DNA of 43,882 bases from Syntrophaceae bacterium (GTDB taxonomy: Bacteria; Desulfobacterota; SM23-61), in contig JACAEW010000048.1 in NCBI GenBank assembly GCA_013388675.1, positions 1 to 43,882 on the forward strand, in the 5' to 3' direction. Positions within the stretch are counted from its first letter, which is position 1. Each line of letters starts with the position of its first letter. Position numbers and translations under genes: made by a program. The notes under the pieces are model-generated. The model searched no databases. It had not been told where the DNA came from and was given only the letters and a program-made list of their open reading frames with translations. This document shows, piece after piece, positions 8,688 to 16,552 of this stretch.

Positions 8688-8704
8688 CACTGGTTTTACC
8701 AGTG
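8688..8704. promoter_or_regulatory. FadR/PdhR-type GntR operator, perfect inverted repeat
   Basis: The site reads CACTGGT-TTT-ACCAGTG: 7-bp arms around a 3-base spacer. The FadR subfamily of GntR proteins is known to bind TGGT-N3-ACCA (FadR ACTGGT-N3-ACCAGT; PdhR and LldR AATTGGT-N3-ACCAATT), so the match is exact in arm core and spacing. It lies 167 bases upstream of the FCD-type GntR gene. Autoregulation of gntR and the following oxidoreductase is the natural inference. Confidence 0.65.
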
Positions 8705-9150
8705 CGACTCGAAAAGGTTTGACCGTTGAGTTGGTTTTCTTTCCTTTTGAATCGAAGCCGCTTATTGAACGTAACAGAAAAACGATGTTCAAGTGATGCC
8801 TGAGTTTTGCCCATTTTCAATAAGATTAGAAATCTGGCAATCCGCGGGGGGAGTGTCAATGCCGCAAACCCGCCGTAAGTAGGGAGTTTCTTGTAACGCC
8901 GTTATGAGAGAGCAAGCCGTTGATTTTGATTGCGGATGACCGCTCTGACCCCAAAAACTCGGTTCAAATTACAAGCGGCAATCCCAAATTCCCGGACTGA
9001 CCTTTTTTCCCAAATGAATGGAACGTCGTTTGGGGTAATATGGAAGGGACATCAAGCCAAGGAGATTGGGCTATTTGGACGAGTCTGTTATGATTAATGA
9101 GTATTATGTCCCCCGAATGTCCGACTGAAGAATCCCCCCCGGGGTTGGGG

Positions 9151-10650
9151 TCATCCTTTCGGGACGGGCGGCTTCGATCGTCGCCCCCAAAGCCAGGGGA
9201 GCACGATGACCCCGACTGCGACGGCATACAGGGTAAGACTGATAGGCCGAAAGATCACTTTGGCGAAATCTCCCCCGGTGATCAGAAGGGACTGGCGCAG
9301 GGAATTTTCCAGCATGGGCCCGATGACCATGGCGATGATCAAGGGGGCCGGCTTGAATCCCACCCGCCGGATGGCGAATCCCAAAATTCCGCAGATCCCC
9401 AGGATGAAAAGGTCCAGGGCACTGGCGCTGGTGCTGTACACGCCGACCAGGGAGAGCATGACGATGATCGGCAGAAGGATCTGCCGGGGAGTTCTCAGCA
9501 CGTTCACGAAGACGTTGACCATGGGGAGGTTCAAGAAAAGCAGCATGAAATTGGCCACGTACATGCTGGCAATCACCCCCCAGAATAAATTGGGCTTCTC
9601 CTGGATCAGGTTGGGGCCGGGGGTGATGTTGTGGAGCAGCAGCGCTCCCAGAACCATGGCCATGGCCGGGGTGAACGGGATGCCCAGCGCCAGGAGGGGA
9701 ACATAGGCCCCGCCGACCGCAGCGTTGTTCGCCGACTCCGGGCCGGCGACACCCTCGATGGCTCCCCGCCCGAATTCCTTGGGGCGCTTGGAAATTTTCT
9801 TCTCGGTGATATAGGACACAAAGGTGGAAATCATCGGGGCGGGTCCAGGAATCAAGCCGATCAGAAATCCGATGACTGAGCCGCGAAGCATGGGGGCGGT
9901 TGAGCGTCTCCATTCCTCCCGGTTGGGCAGGAGCTCGCGAAACTTCATTTTTTTCGCCCTTCCCGCATCCAGGGAAGCGGAGGCCGTTTCCAAAACCTCG
10001 GAGATTCCGAATAGCCCGATGGCTACCGGCAGGAATTCGATTCCCTGGATTAGGCCTTCCACGCCCAGGGTGAAGCGGAGGGTGCCGGTTAGATAATCGG
10101 TCCCGACCGTGCAAAGGGCCAGTCCGGCGAAAATCATGATGGCCGATTTCAGGAGCGATTCCTCCCCCAGCTTCATCAGCAGCACGAACCCGCACACGGC
10201 GATGGCCACAAATTCGGGAGGCCCGAACTGGAGGGCGGCTCGCCCCAGAAGGGAGGCGGCCACCATCAATCCGATGATGCTGATGGTGCCGGCCACGAAG
10301 GAACCCACCGCCGCCACCGTCAGGGCGGCTCCCCCCCGGCCTCTCAGGGTCATTTGGTACCCGTCGATGCAGGTGATGACCGATGAGTTCTCGCCCGGGA
10401 TGTTCAGAAGGATCGAAGTCGTGGACCCGCCGTACATGGCCCCGTAATAGATTCCGGCGAAAAGAATCATGGCTCCGGTGGCGTCGATATACAGGGTGAA
10501 GGACAGGAGAATGGCCATCGCCCCCAGGGGGCCGATGCCCGGCAAGATGCCAGTTACGGTCCCCAGGATACAGCCGGCGAGGGCGTAGATCAGATTCATC
10601 GGCTGTAAGGCCACGGAAAACCCGTGCACCAGACTCGGCCACATTTCCAT
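9151..10650 (-). CDS. tctA: TctA family large permease subunit (second copy)
   Basis: 499 residues, polytopic membrane protein. TctA family marks: GTVTGILPGIGPLGAMAILL near the N-terminus, YGAMYGGSTTSILLNIPGE around residues 68-86, FLIGLIPGPAPMISTF and GVAGPESANNAAVGGAYVPLLALGIP mid-protein. It is the last gene of the operon tctC-tctB-tctA (order C-B-A, unlike the B-A-C order of the first set), following tctB with a 3-base gap. It forms the transport channel for the acid captured by the TctC at 11293-12258. Confidence 0.93.
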   Translation of the reverse strand: MEMWPSLVHGFSVALQPMNLIYALAGCILGTVTGILPGIGPLGAMAILLSFTLYIDATGAMILFAGIYYGAMYGGSTTSILLNIPGENSSVITCIDGYQMTLRGRGGAALTVAAVGSFVAGTISIIGLMVAASLLGRAALQFGPPEFVAIAVCGFVLLMKLGEESLLKSAIMIFAGLALCTVGTDYLTGTLRFTLGVEGLIQGIEFLPVAIGLFGISEVLETASASLDAGRAKKMKFRELLPNREEWRRSTAPMLRGSVIGFLIGLIPGPAPMISTFVSYITEKKISKRPKEFGRGAIEGVAGPESANNAAVGGAYVPLLALGIPFTPAMAMVLGALLLHNITPGPNLIQEKPNLFWGVIASMYVANFMLLFLNLPMVNVFVNVLRTPRQILLPIIVMLSLVGVYSTSASALDLFILGICGILGFAIRRVGFKPAPLIIAMVIGPMLENSLRQSLLITGGDFAKVIFRPISLTLYAVAVGVIVLPWLWGRRSKPPVPKG

Positions 10651-10653
10651 GGA

Positions 10654-11118
10654 TCAACCCCTCAGTCGGTAAAAAATTTCTTCGATCGGCCCGCTGGGTA
10701 AGGATACCCCGAGGCCAAGGGCAAATACGGAGAAACTCATGACCGCCAGGGAAATGGCGATCAGCGAGTCCCAAACCGGACCCTTGTATTTCAATATCCA
10801 GAGCATGGTATAGACTACCAAGAAGGTTGCCAGGATGAAATTCAGGTGGAAAAGCAAGAAGGGGTAAGCCATGAGGCCTGCTGCCAGCCCGAGGACGCTC
10901 TTCAAATGGAAAGGACCGCATGCATTCTGGGGCTCCCCGGGCTTCCGGAGGGTTTGCCAGAGGTATAGGCCCGTCAAGACGAGTAGGCCGACCCCCACGA
11001 TGCGCGGGAGAAAACCGGGCCCTGGCTTTTGGGGGGTTCCAGCATTCAGTCCCCAGCCGCCGGCCAGGTAAAGGACGGAAAAACAAAACCAACCCACAGC
11101 GAACAGCTTCTGTTTCAC
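10654..11118 (-). CDS. tctB: TctB family small membrane subunit (second copy)
   Basis: 154 residues with about four hydrophobic segments. The N-terminal helix (LFAVGWFCFSVLYLAGGWGL) is followed by GTPQKPGPGFLPRIVGVGLL, the TctB loop with G-x-G-F-x-P. The C-terminal half has two further long helices. It precedes tctA by 3 bases and follows tctC after a 174-base spacer containing a hairpin, which may allow the binding protein to be made in excess over the permease. Confidence 0.85.
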   Translation of the reverse strand: MKQKLFAVGWFCFSVLYLAGGWGLNAGTPQKPGPGFLPRIVGVGLLVLTGLYLWQTLRKPGEPQNACGPFHLKSVLGLAAGLMAYPFLLFHLNFILATFLVVYTMLWILKYKGPVWDSLIAISLAVMSFSVFALGLGVSLPSGPIEEIFYRLRG

Positions 11119-11172
11119 CGCTTTTATCCTTACCTCCGGGCGAAGGGGGCCCCCTCTCCGCCCGCCGAATTC

Positions 11173-11195
11173 CCTTCTCGCCCCCGCCGAGAAGG
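11173..11195 (-). terminator. Hairpin between tctC and tctB (attenuator or mRNA stabiliser)
   Basis: Perfect 8-bp stem CCTTCTCG (11173-11180) with CGAGAAGG (11188-11195) and a 7-base loop, in the 174-base space downstream of tctC. There is no T-run after it on the minus strand, so full termination is unlikely; partial attenuation or 3'-end protection of the tctC message would be consistent with the need for more binding protein than permease. Confidence 0.4.
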
Positions 11196-11292
11196 TCTCT
11201 CCTCAGCCCACCAGGTTGCGCCAACTATTTCCGCCTCTGGATGAGCATCCATCGGCGGCCCGGAACGCAGAGGGTCCATGGGCCTCCTGTAT

Positions 11293-12258
11293 CTATTCGA
11301 CATCCTTGACGTACGCTGACAAACGAGGAACATCGGCCACGTTTTTCCGGACCATGGCCTCGTAATCCTTGCCCGAAGAAAAGCGGGGCGGGAAACCCAT
11401 GGTGAACATGGTCGTCCGGACTCCTGGGTCTTCCAGCGTTTCCTTCAGGGCCTTTTCGAGCCTGGCCCGGATGGGTTCCGGAACACCTTTGCGCATGGCC
11501 ATCCCATAATCGGAGGTCATGGAAAAGGGATACCCCCAATCCAACACCCCTTTCAGGTTAGGGAAATTCGGGTCGGGGACCGGGCTGAGGCCAATCAGCG
11601 GAATCAGCTTACCCTGACGGGCGGCCTGATAGGCCGGCGTACCGGTTCCGGTCTCACAAACATCCACATGACCGCCCAGGATGGAGGTCGAAGCCTCTCC
11701 CCCGCTTTTAAACATGACAAAGTTGAGTTTGATGCCTTCCTTTTTGGCCACCGATTTAAATACATCCAGCCCCAGTTGGGATCCTCCCGAGCCGGCGGAG
11801 ATCTTCCCCGGGTTTTTCCTTGCGTATTCTACGAATTCCGGCCAATTCTTATAGGGCTGGTCCGGCTTGGCCCAGACGATGCGGGCCTGGACGCAATATC
11901 CGCCGATGAAAAAGAATTTGTCGAGGTCGAAGGGCTGGGCATTCAGAAGAAACGGGGCCACCAGAGCGGAAGAAAGCGCGCCCGAGCTGAAGGTATACCC
12001 GTCCGGAGGTGCCGACAGAAGGGCCCGCAATCCGGTGATCCCCCCGGCGCCGCCCTGGTTGCTCACCATGACCGGCTGTCCCAGTCTGTCCTTGAATTTT
12101 TCCACGATCAACCGGGTGGAAACATCGCTCATCCCACCGGGTGCAACGCCAACAATGGCCGTGATGGGTTTGGTGGGCCACTCCGCACCCAGCCCGGGTC
12201 CTCCGGCAAGCAAGACCAAGCAAGAAAAAACCGACAGGATCAGCGTCAGAGAACTCAT
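11293..12258 (-). CDS. tctC: TctC/Bug-type substrate-binding protein (second copy)
   Basis: 321 residues with an N-terminal signal peptide (hydrophobic run to about residue 24, LGAEWP). The Bug motif reads EWPTKPITAIVGVAPGGMSD; the second characteristic segment GQPVMVSNQGGAGGITG and the DGYTFS segment are also present. It differs strongly from the first TctC at 1185-2165 and so probably binds a different acid. A strong AAAGGAGGGG ribosome site precedes the ATG. It lies 39 bases after the Fe-S flavoprotein gene, linking the transporter with a reductase or oxidase pair. Confidence 0.9.
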   Translation of the reverse strand: MSSLTLILSVFSCLVLLAGGPGLGAEWPTKPITAIVGVAPGGMSDVSTRLIVEKFKDRLGQPVMVSNQGGAGGITGLRALLSAPPDGYTFSSGALSSALVAPFLLNAQPFDLDKFFFIGGYCVQARIVWAKPDQPYKNWPEFVEYARKNPGKISAGSGGSQLGLDVFKSVAKKEGIKLNFVMFKSGGEASTSILGGHVDVCETGTGTPAYQAARQGKLIPLIGLSPVPDPNFPNLKGVLDWGYPFSMTSDYGMAMRKGVPEPIRARLEKALKETLEDPGVRTTMFTMGFPPRFSSGKDYEAMVRKNVADVPRLSAYVKDVE

Positions 12259-12297
12259 AACCCCTCCTTTTTTGAGTTAAGATGGCTTGCCCGATTC

Positions 12298-13707
12298 CTA
12301 TCTGACCAGGTAAGGCAACCGGACTTCCAGCGCCTGCACCGGGCACTCGATTTCGCAGGGCAGGCAGTACCAGCAGGTCTGGTTGAACTCCGCCGGCCGG
12401 CCGCAGTTGAGGCAGCGTTCCGCCTCTTCCCGGGCGGCTTTCGGATCCAGCGTTTTTTCCACCTCCGTGAGAATATCCCTTCCACCGACTGGAAGACGCG
12501 GTAGAACGGCCCGGGCTCTGGCCACGGCTCCGGATCGGTCGATGGGGAATTCATCGATCCAGGCACCGGGCCAGTACCCCCGCCCCCAGCGCAGGTTTTC
12601 TCCGGAAAGAAAGCGGTCCATGGAAACCGCCGCTTCCCGTCCCTGGGCCATGGCTTCGATGACCGATTTCGGCCCGGAAACCAGATCGCCGGCGGCGAAT
12701 ATTTTGGGCCGCCGGGTCTGCAGGCTCAACGGATCGGCGATGGGCCCGTTTCGGCCTGGGTCCTGAAATTCCTTCGGCAGCCCCGCCATTTCGGGCTTCT
12801 GGCCGATGGCCACGATGACCGAATCGGCCGAAGGCGAAAGCCCGGGGAAATCATCCAGCCGGGGGGAGAAGCGTCCCGCTTCGTCGAAGACCCGCAGGCA
12901 GCGGGATATTTCCAGCCTCAGCCCACCGTTTCCGTGGGGGAGGAATTTCCGCGGCCCCCACCCATTCTGAAATTTCACCCCCTCCTCCAGGGCCTCTTCC
13001 CTCTCGGCGGGGAAGGCGGGCATCTGGTCTCTCTCTTCCAGGCAGATGAGGATCACCTCCCCGGCCCCCAGTTTGCGGCAGGTCAAGGCCGCATCCACGG
13101 CCGTATTTCCCCCGCCGATGACCAGGACGCTCCGGCCGATTTTTGGGGGTTGCCCCTCCCGCGCCTGCCGCAGAAAATCTAGACCCTGGAAAACTCCCGG
13201 CAGGTCTTCGCCGGGCACCCCTAGCTTTAGGGGCGGCCCCCCGCCAGTGGCCAGGAGCAGGGCGTCCCATTCCCGCTCGAGTTTTTCGACGTCCAATTCT
13301 TTCCCCAATGCCCGGCCGGTCTGAAAAACGACCCTCATCCGCTCCAGCATGCGGACCGCCTTGGCGGTTTCCTCGCCCGGCAGGCGGAACGCCGGGATCC
13401 CGAAACGGAGCATGCCCCCGGGTTCCGGGGCGGAATCGAAGACCGTAACCGCATGCCCTCTGGCCGCCAATTCGTATGCCGCCATGAGGCCCGCCGGCCC
13501 CGAGCCGACGACCGCCACTCTTTTTCCGGTTTCCTTCGGCAAAAGACCGGGTTGCAAAGCGATATCCGGCCGGTTGTCGGCTAAATACCGCTTCAGGGCG
13601 CGGATATGAACCGCCTGGTTGTCCTCTTTCCGCCGCTCGCATTTCTCCTCGCACGGATGGGTGCAGACCCGCCCGACGATTCCCGAAAAGGGCAGGTCCT
13701 GGCGCAT
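12298..13707 (-). CDS. GltD-like NAD(P)/FAD oxidoreductase with C-terminal ferredoxin domain (main part)
   Basis: 469 residues from the ATG just after an in-frame TAG. Order: a GltD-type Fe-S segment (VCTHPCEEKC, Cys 15, 19 and 23), an FAD Rossmann motif GSGPAG at 68-73, a second Rossmann motif GGGNTA at 198-203 for NAD(P)H, a C-terminal FAD-closing segment (KIFAAGDLVSGP), and a ferredoxin-like tail with Cys at about 432, 435, 445, 448, 451 and 455. This is the glutamate-synthase-small-subunit type electron-transfer module, which passes electrons between NAD(P)H and Fe-S partners. The partner is likely the fumarate-reductase-like flavoprotein encoded just upstream. The same reading frame continues upstream through the TAG for 58 more codons (see 13723-13899), so this may be the truncated or restarted remainder of a 533-codon gene. 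AGGAAG, partly formed by the TAG itself, could serve as a restart ribosome site. Confidence 0.82.
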   Translation of the reverse strand: MRQDLPFSGIVGRVCTHPCEEKCERRKEDNQAVHIRALKRYLADNRPDIALQPGLLPKETGKRVAVVGSGPAGLMAAYELAARGHAVTVFDSAPEPGGMLRFGIPAFRLPGEETAKAVRMLERMRVVFQTGRALGKELDVEKLEREWDALLLATGGGPPLKLGVPGEDLPGVFQGLDFLRQAREGQPPKIGRSVLVIGGGNTAVDAALTCRKLGAGEVILICLEERDQMPAFPAEREEALEEGVKFQNGWGPRKFLPHGNGGLRLEISRCLRVFDEAGRFSPRLDDFPGLSPSADSVIVAIGQKPEMAGLPKEFQDPGRNGPIADPLSLQTRRPKIFAAGDLVSGPKSVIEAMAQGREAAVSMDRFLSGENLRWGRGYWPGAWIDEFPIDRSGAVARARAVLPRLPVGGRDILTEVEKTLDPKAAREEAERCLNCGRPAEFNQTCWYCLPCEIECPVQALEVRLPYLVR

Positions 13708-13722
13708 CTCTTTTGCCGCTTC

Positions 13723-13899
13723 CTATTCTTTTCCCTGGGCGATCAGGCGGACGTATCCCTGGCAGTTCATATGAATCGGGCAGGCCTGGCGGCAGGGCGC
13801 GAGATACATACGTAGATTATCCATGATGCATCGTTCGATGCAGATGCCGCAGACGTAGCATTTTTCTCTTTTTATGAAGATATTGACGTCGGATCTCAC
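13723..13899 (-). CDS. Ferredoxin-like N-terminal segment of the Fe-S flavoprotein, ending at in-frame TAG
   Basis: 58 codons from GTG (13899) to TAG (13723-13725). Its start overlaps the stop of the upstream flavoprotein gene in a GTGA junction, a sign of translational coupling and of a real start. It contains CYVCGICIERC (CX2CX2CX3C, 4Fe-4S type), then CRQACP and QGYVRLIAQGKE, which in complete proteins of this family runs straight into the EAAKEMRQDLPFSGIVGRVC segment. In this window the codon between GKE and EAAKE is TAG, one base away from GAG (Glu). This is therefore either the separated first part of a broken gene, a small ferredoxin in its own right, or part of a readthrough product. 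Confidence 0.7.
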   Translation of the reverse strand: MRSDVNIFIKREKCYVCGICIERCIMDNLRMYLAPCRQACPIHMNCQGYVRLIAQGKE

Positions 13900-15563
13900 C
13901 GGGCACCTCCGGAAGGAAGATGGCGGACGATGGGACGGCGGGAAGCCGTAACCTCCCCGTCTTTGCCGCAGCGGATATCGACGTGGCAGAGAAAGTTCTC
14001 ATCGTCCTTCTTCGGGAAATCGGTCCGGAGATGCGCATTGCCCCACCGGCTCTCCTTACGCTCCAGGGAGGCCCTGGCCGAATAGGTGGCGCATTTGAGA
14101 ATGTTTTCGACCTCGAAAATTCTGGAAAGCTCATGGCCGTTCCCCGCAGCAACTTCCTCGTCAATTTCACGGGCGAAACGGTCCGCCCAATCGAACCACC
14201 GGTTCAGTTTGTAGGCGTTCTTCGGGGAAACGACGTAGTCGTTGATCAGCCGTCGCATTTTGTACTCGACATCGCGCACATCGACCCGCTTGTCCCCTTT
14301 GGCCGACCGTTTCTGCAGAGCGTTTCGAACCCTCTCGACCTGTCCGGCGTCAAATTTCGGGGACGGCTGGGAGTCGGCGAAACGCGCCGCTTCCTCCGCG
14401 GCGATCTCTCCGAAAACAAAGGCGCCGGTCAAATGACCCTTGGCGACGCAGGAAACGTCTCCCGCGGCATAGAGGCCGGGAACGCCCGTCTCCGCCTTTT
14501 CATTCACCGCCAAGCCGCACATTCCGTGGCCGCCGCAGAGCTGGTGCTCCGTGGGCCAAAGTTCGATGTCGTCTTTTCGGAAATCGATTTTGCGCCCCTT
14601 AAAAAACCTCTCCTGGACCGGACGTTCCGTCGAAAAAAGGATGCCTTCGATTTCCTCGATCACTTCTTTGGGTAGGTGGCTGAGGCGGATACGCAGGGGA
14701 CCTTTGCCGGCGGCAACCGCCTGGTTGGCTTTGGTTTGGTCGTGGCAGGACCACTCCATGACCACTTCATCGAAGATGTCCATCATCCGCCCGCCGCGGG
14801 TTATGGTGATGGCGAGGAGCGGGATGTTGACATCCTTGATCAAATTGACCCGGCGGACGTATTCCGCCCCGGTCAGGGCGGCACCGGCTTCGGCGCCCAT
14901 GACCAAGCCGTCTCCCGTATTTCCCGGGTAATCGAAAGTCCCGTAGAGATAACCGGAGTTCGGCAGTCCGAAACGGGCCGTACCGCCGGCGGCCAAAATG
15001 ACCGCCTTGGCCCGGCAGACCACCAGATCCCCGGTCCGCACGTGGATCCCAACCGCCCCGGCCGCGCGCCCGTCGTCCAGGAGCAGCCTGAGCCCCATGG
15101 TCCGGTTGACGACCAACGAGCCTTTCTCCGCGGCCTTTTGATAAATGATGACCTTCAGGTCCGGCTCCTCCATGGCGGTCAGAAAATTTCCGACCGGGTG
15201 GTACTGGAGCGTGCGGTAGTTGCCTTTTTCGTCCTGAGGAAAATAGACGCCCCATCCTTCCAATTTCTTGAGCAGGGGGAACGATCGCTTGGCCATCTCA
15301 TATGAGGGGGGCGCGTCCAGGATCCCGTCGCAGGCGAGGGTATTGGATTCCACGTAGAGTTCGGGCGTGGTGAAATGGGGAATCGCCACGATGTTCAGGG
15401 CGTCCATGCCGCGGGCGATGGAGCCGCTGTACTTGATGTCCCCCTTTTCAAAAATTACGACTCGCAGATTAGAGTTGATCTCCAGCGCCCGGTTGGCCGC
15501 CATGCACCCGGCGCTCCCGCCGCCGATGATCAGAATATCCGCATTAAGGGTCCGTGTTTCCAT
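13896..15563 (-). CDS. Fumarate-reductase/AprA-like FAD flavoprotein
   Basis: 555 residues. The N-terminal FAD motif ILIIGGGSAGCMAA (GGGSAG at 14-19) is followed by IFEKGDIKYSGSIARGMDALN, the flavin-anchoring segment seen in fumarate reductase and adenylylsulfate reductase alpha chains. A central capping domain carries WPTEHQLCGGHGMCGLAVNE, then the second FAD segment GVPGLYAAGDVSCVAKGHLTGAFVFGEIAAEEA. The C-terminal helical region resembles the AprA/SdhA tail. It probably oxidises or reduces a carboxylated substrate with electrons exchanged through the Fe-S/NAD(P) protein encoded immediately downstream (GTGA overlap). Sulfate-reduction AprA itself is unlikely because AprB is missing and the partner is GltD-like. 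Confidence 0.85.
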   Translation of the reverse strand: METRTLNADILIIGGGSAGCMAANRALEINSNLRVVIFEKGDIKYSGSIARGMDALNIVAIPHFTTPELYVESNTLACDGILDAPPSYEMAKRSFPLLKKLEGWGVYFPQDEKGNYRTLQYHPVGNFLTAMEEPDLKVIIYQKAAEKGSLVVNRTMGLRLLLDDGRAAGAVGIHVRTGDLVVCRAKAVILAAGGTARFGLPNSGYLYGTFDYPGNTGDGLVMGAEAGAALTGAEYVRRVNLIKDVNIPLLAITITRGGRMMDIFDEVVMEWSCHDQTKANQAVAAGKGPLRIRLSHLPKEVIEEIEGILFSTERPVQERFFKGRKIDFRKDDIELWPTEHQLCGGHGMCGLAVNEKAETGVPGLYAAGDVSCVAKGHLTGAFVFGEIAAEEAARFADSQPSPKFDAGQVERVRNALQKRSAKGDKRVDVRDVEYKMRRLINDYVVSPKNAYKLNRWFDWADRFAREIDEEVAAGNGHELSRIFEVENILKCATYSARASLERKESRWGNAHLRTDFPKKDDENFLCHVDIRCGKDGEVTASRRPIVRHLPSGGAR

Positions 15564-15654
15564 GTTCCTTCCTTGCTATTTTCTCTCCATCATTCCGGCC
15601 GAAGCCGGGATGCGGCCTCAACCCATTCGATTCATTTTCCCAGGGCCCGGATTC

Positions 15655-16452
15655 TCATGGGCTTTTCAAAACGTGCTGCTTGCTCCAGGAGTTGTCCTGT
15701 TTTCGGTACTCATAGCGGATTTCGATCCGGTCCGCCAGGAAGATCATGCTGCCGGTCAAAATCGGCCGTCCCTGGAGATTGTAATAGGTCGCCCCTTGAA
15801 TCAAGGCCGGTGTCCCGGGAGGGACCTCAAGGATTTCCGCGTGCCTCTCCAAGAGAATTTCGCTGCGCGTCCGGTAGACAACCCGGTTTATCTCTGTCTC
15901 CGGTTCGCTGTTGAGCAGTTCCACGAGGGGCTTTTCATTCAAATCCTGAAGGGAAAATATCTTCGCGATCTCAAGGGGAAGGTAACGGTTCTCGATGGCC
16001 AGGGGACTGTTTCCCGTCTTTTTCAGCCGGAAGACGCGGAAAACCTTGCTGTCCGGGGGAAGTTCGAGATCCTTCAAATAGATTTGGGTAGGATTCAGCC
16101 GGAGGCCAACATCAAGGGGTATGGTGGCAATCTCAATGCCCTGGTCAGCCAGGCTCTCCTCCAAAGGGCGAATCCCCTGGATGAATCCGCTGATCTTGGG
16201 CTTGGCGATAAAAGTACCCTTCCCCTGGACTTTGGTTATCAAACCTTCGGTGGCCAGGCGCTGAAAGGCGATGCGCACCGTAGTGCGGCTGACTCCATAT
16301 TTTTCGATAACGTCAGTTTCCGACGGGAAGGGGTCCCCGGGTTTCAGCCCGTTCCTTTTAATATATTCGATCAAAGCATCGCTGATCTGGGCATAAAGAG
16401 GCTTGTAATCATCTTTTTTTAAAGGACTCAAATCATCCAGAATATTTTCCAT
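15655..16452 (-). CDS. GntR-family regulator, HutC subfamily (UTRA domain)
   Basis: 265 residues. The winged helix-turn-helix (about 15-80) contains YAQISDALIEYIKRNGLKPGDPFPSE and KYGVSRTTVRIAFQRLATEGLI, the GntR signature. The remainder is a UTRA effector-binding domain: RIRPLEESL-type linker replaced here by IRPLEESLADQGIE, then VFRVFRLKKTGNSPLAIENRYLP and the closing GATYYNLQGRPILTGSMIFLADRIEIRYEY. It is encoded upstream of, and in the same direction as, the flavoprotein-ferredoxin-TctCBA genes, with a strong promoter and operator-like repeats before it, so it is the likely regulator of that operon and of itself. Confidence 0.92.
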   Translation of the reverse strand: MENILDDLSPLKKDDYKPLYAQISDALIEYIKRNGLKPGDPFPSETDVIEKYGVSRTTVRIAFQRLATEGLITKVQGKGTFIAKPKISGFIQGIRPLEESLADQGIEIATIPLDVGLRLNPTQIYLKDLELPPDSKVFRVFRLKKTGNSPLAIENRYLPLEIAKIFSLQDLNEKPLVELLNSEPETEINRVVYRTRSEILLERHAEILEVPPGTPALIQGATYYNLQGRPILTGSMIFLADRIEIRYEYRKQDNSWSKQHVLKSP

Positions 16453-16460
16453 AAAATATT
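16441..16460. promoter_or_regulatory. Inverted repeat spanning the gntR (UTRA) start codon
   Basis: AATATTTT (16441-16448) and AAAATATT (16453-16460) form perfect 8-bp arms around a CCAT spacer that contains the complement of the ATG start codon (16450-16452). It could be an operator half-site pair or an mRNA hairpin hiding the start. The arms are AT-only, so chance is not excluded. Confidence 0.35.
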
Positions 16461-16477
16461 TACCTTATTATAATATT

Positions 16478-16495
16478 GGGTAATTGTAATGACCC
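16478..16495. promoter_or_regulatory. Operator-like inverted repeat overlapping the -10 box
   Basis: The 18 bases read GGGT-A-ATT-GT-AAT-G-ACCC on the plus strand: inverted repeat with arms GGGTnATT and AATnACCC. It covers the -10 hexamer of the promoter at 16483-16511, the classical place for a repressor, and a second short palindrome TATTATAATA sits at 16466-16475 near the expected transcription start. It is a candidate site for the UTRA-type GntR protein encoded just downstream. Confidence 0.5.
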
Positions 16496-16511
16496 TATAT
16501 AATTGTGTCAA
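16483..16511 (-). promoter_or_regulatory. Sigma-70-type promoter of the gntR-flavoprotein-tctCBA operon
   Basis: On the minus strand: -35 TTGACA (16511-16506, perfect), 17-base spacer, -10 TACAAT (16488-16483, five of six). Transcription should start around 16476, some 24 bases before the ATG of the UTRA-type regulator, with an AAGG ribosome site in the leader. This is the best promoter match I found in the window. Confidence 0.65.
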
Positions 16512-16552
16512 GAAGAATTTTTCTCCCCCAAAATACGGTTACCTCGCACAAG

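Larger units (their letters stand above)
8522..9150. other. 629-base gene-free region upstream of the GntR gene
   Basis: I find no convincing gene here; the short open frames lack family features or ribosome sites. It holds an AT-rich stretch (8522-8615) with two palindromes, the FadR-type operator at 8688-8704, and otherwise unremarkable sequence up to the 3' end of the second tctA. No terminator is evident after tctA on the minus strand. Confidence 0.6.

Noticed and set aside
8671-8859. A 62-codon minus-strand frame in the gap upstream of gntR
   Set aside because: It overlaps the FadR-type operator, has no ribosome site, and resembles nothing known.
9104-11224. A 706-codon open frame on the minus strand over the second tctA and tctB
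   Set aside because: It lies in another frame of two clear membrane-protein genes; its composition (rich in R, G, H, P) is that of a shadow frame in GC-rich DNA.
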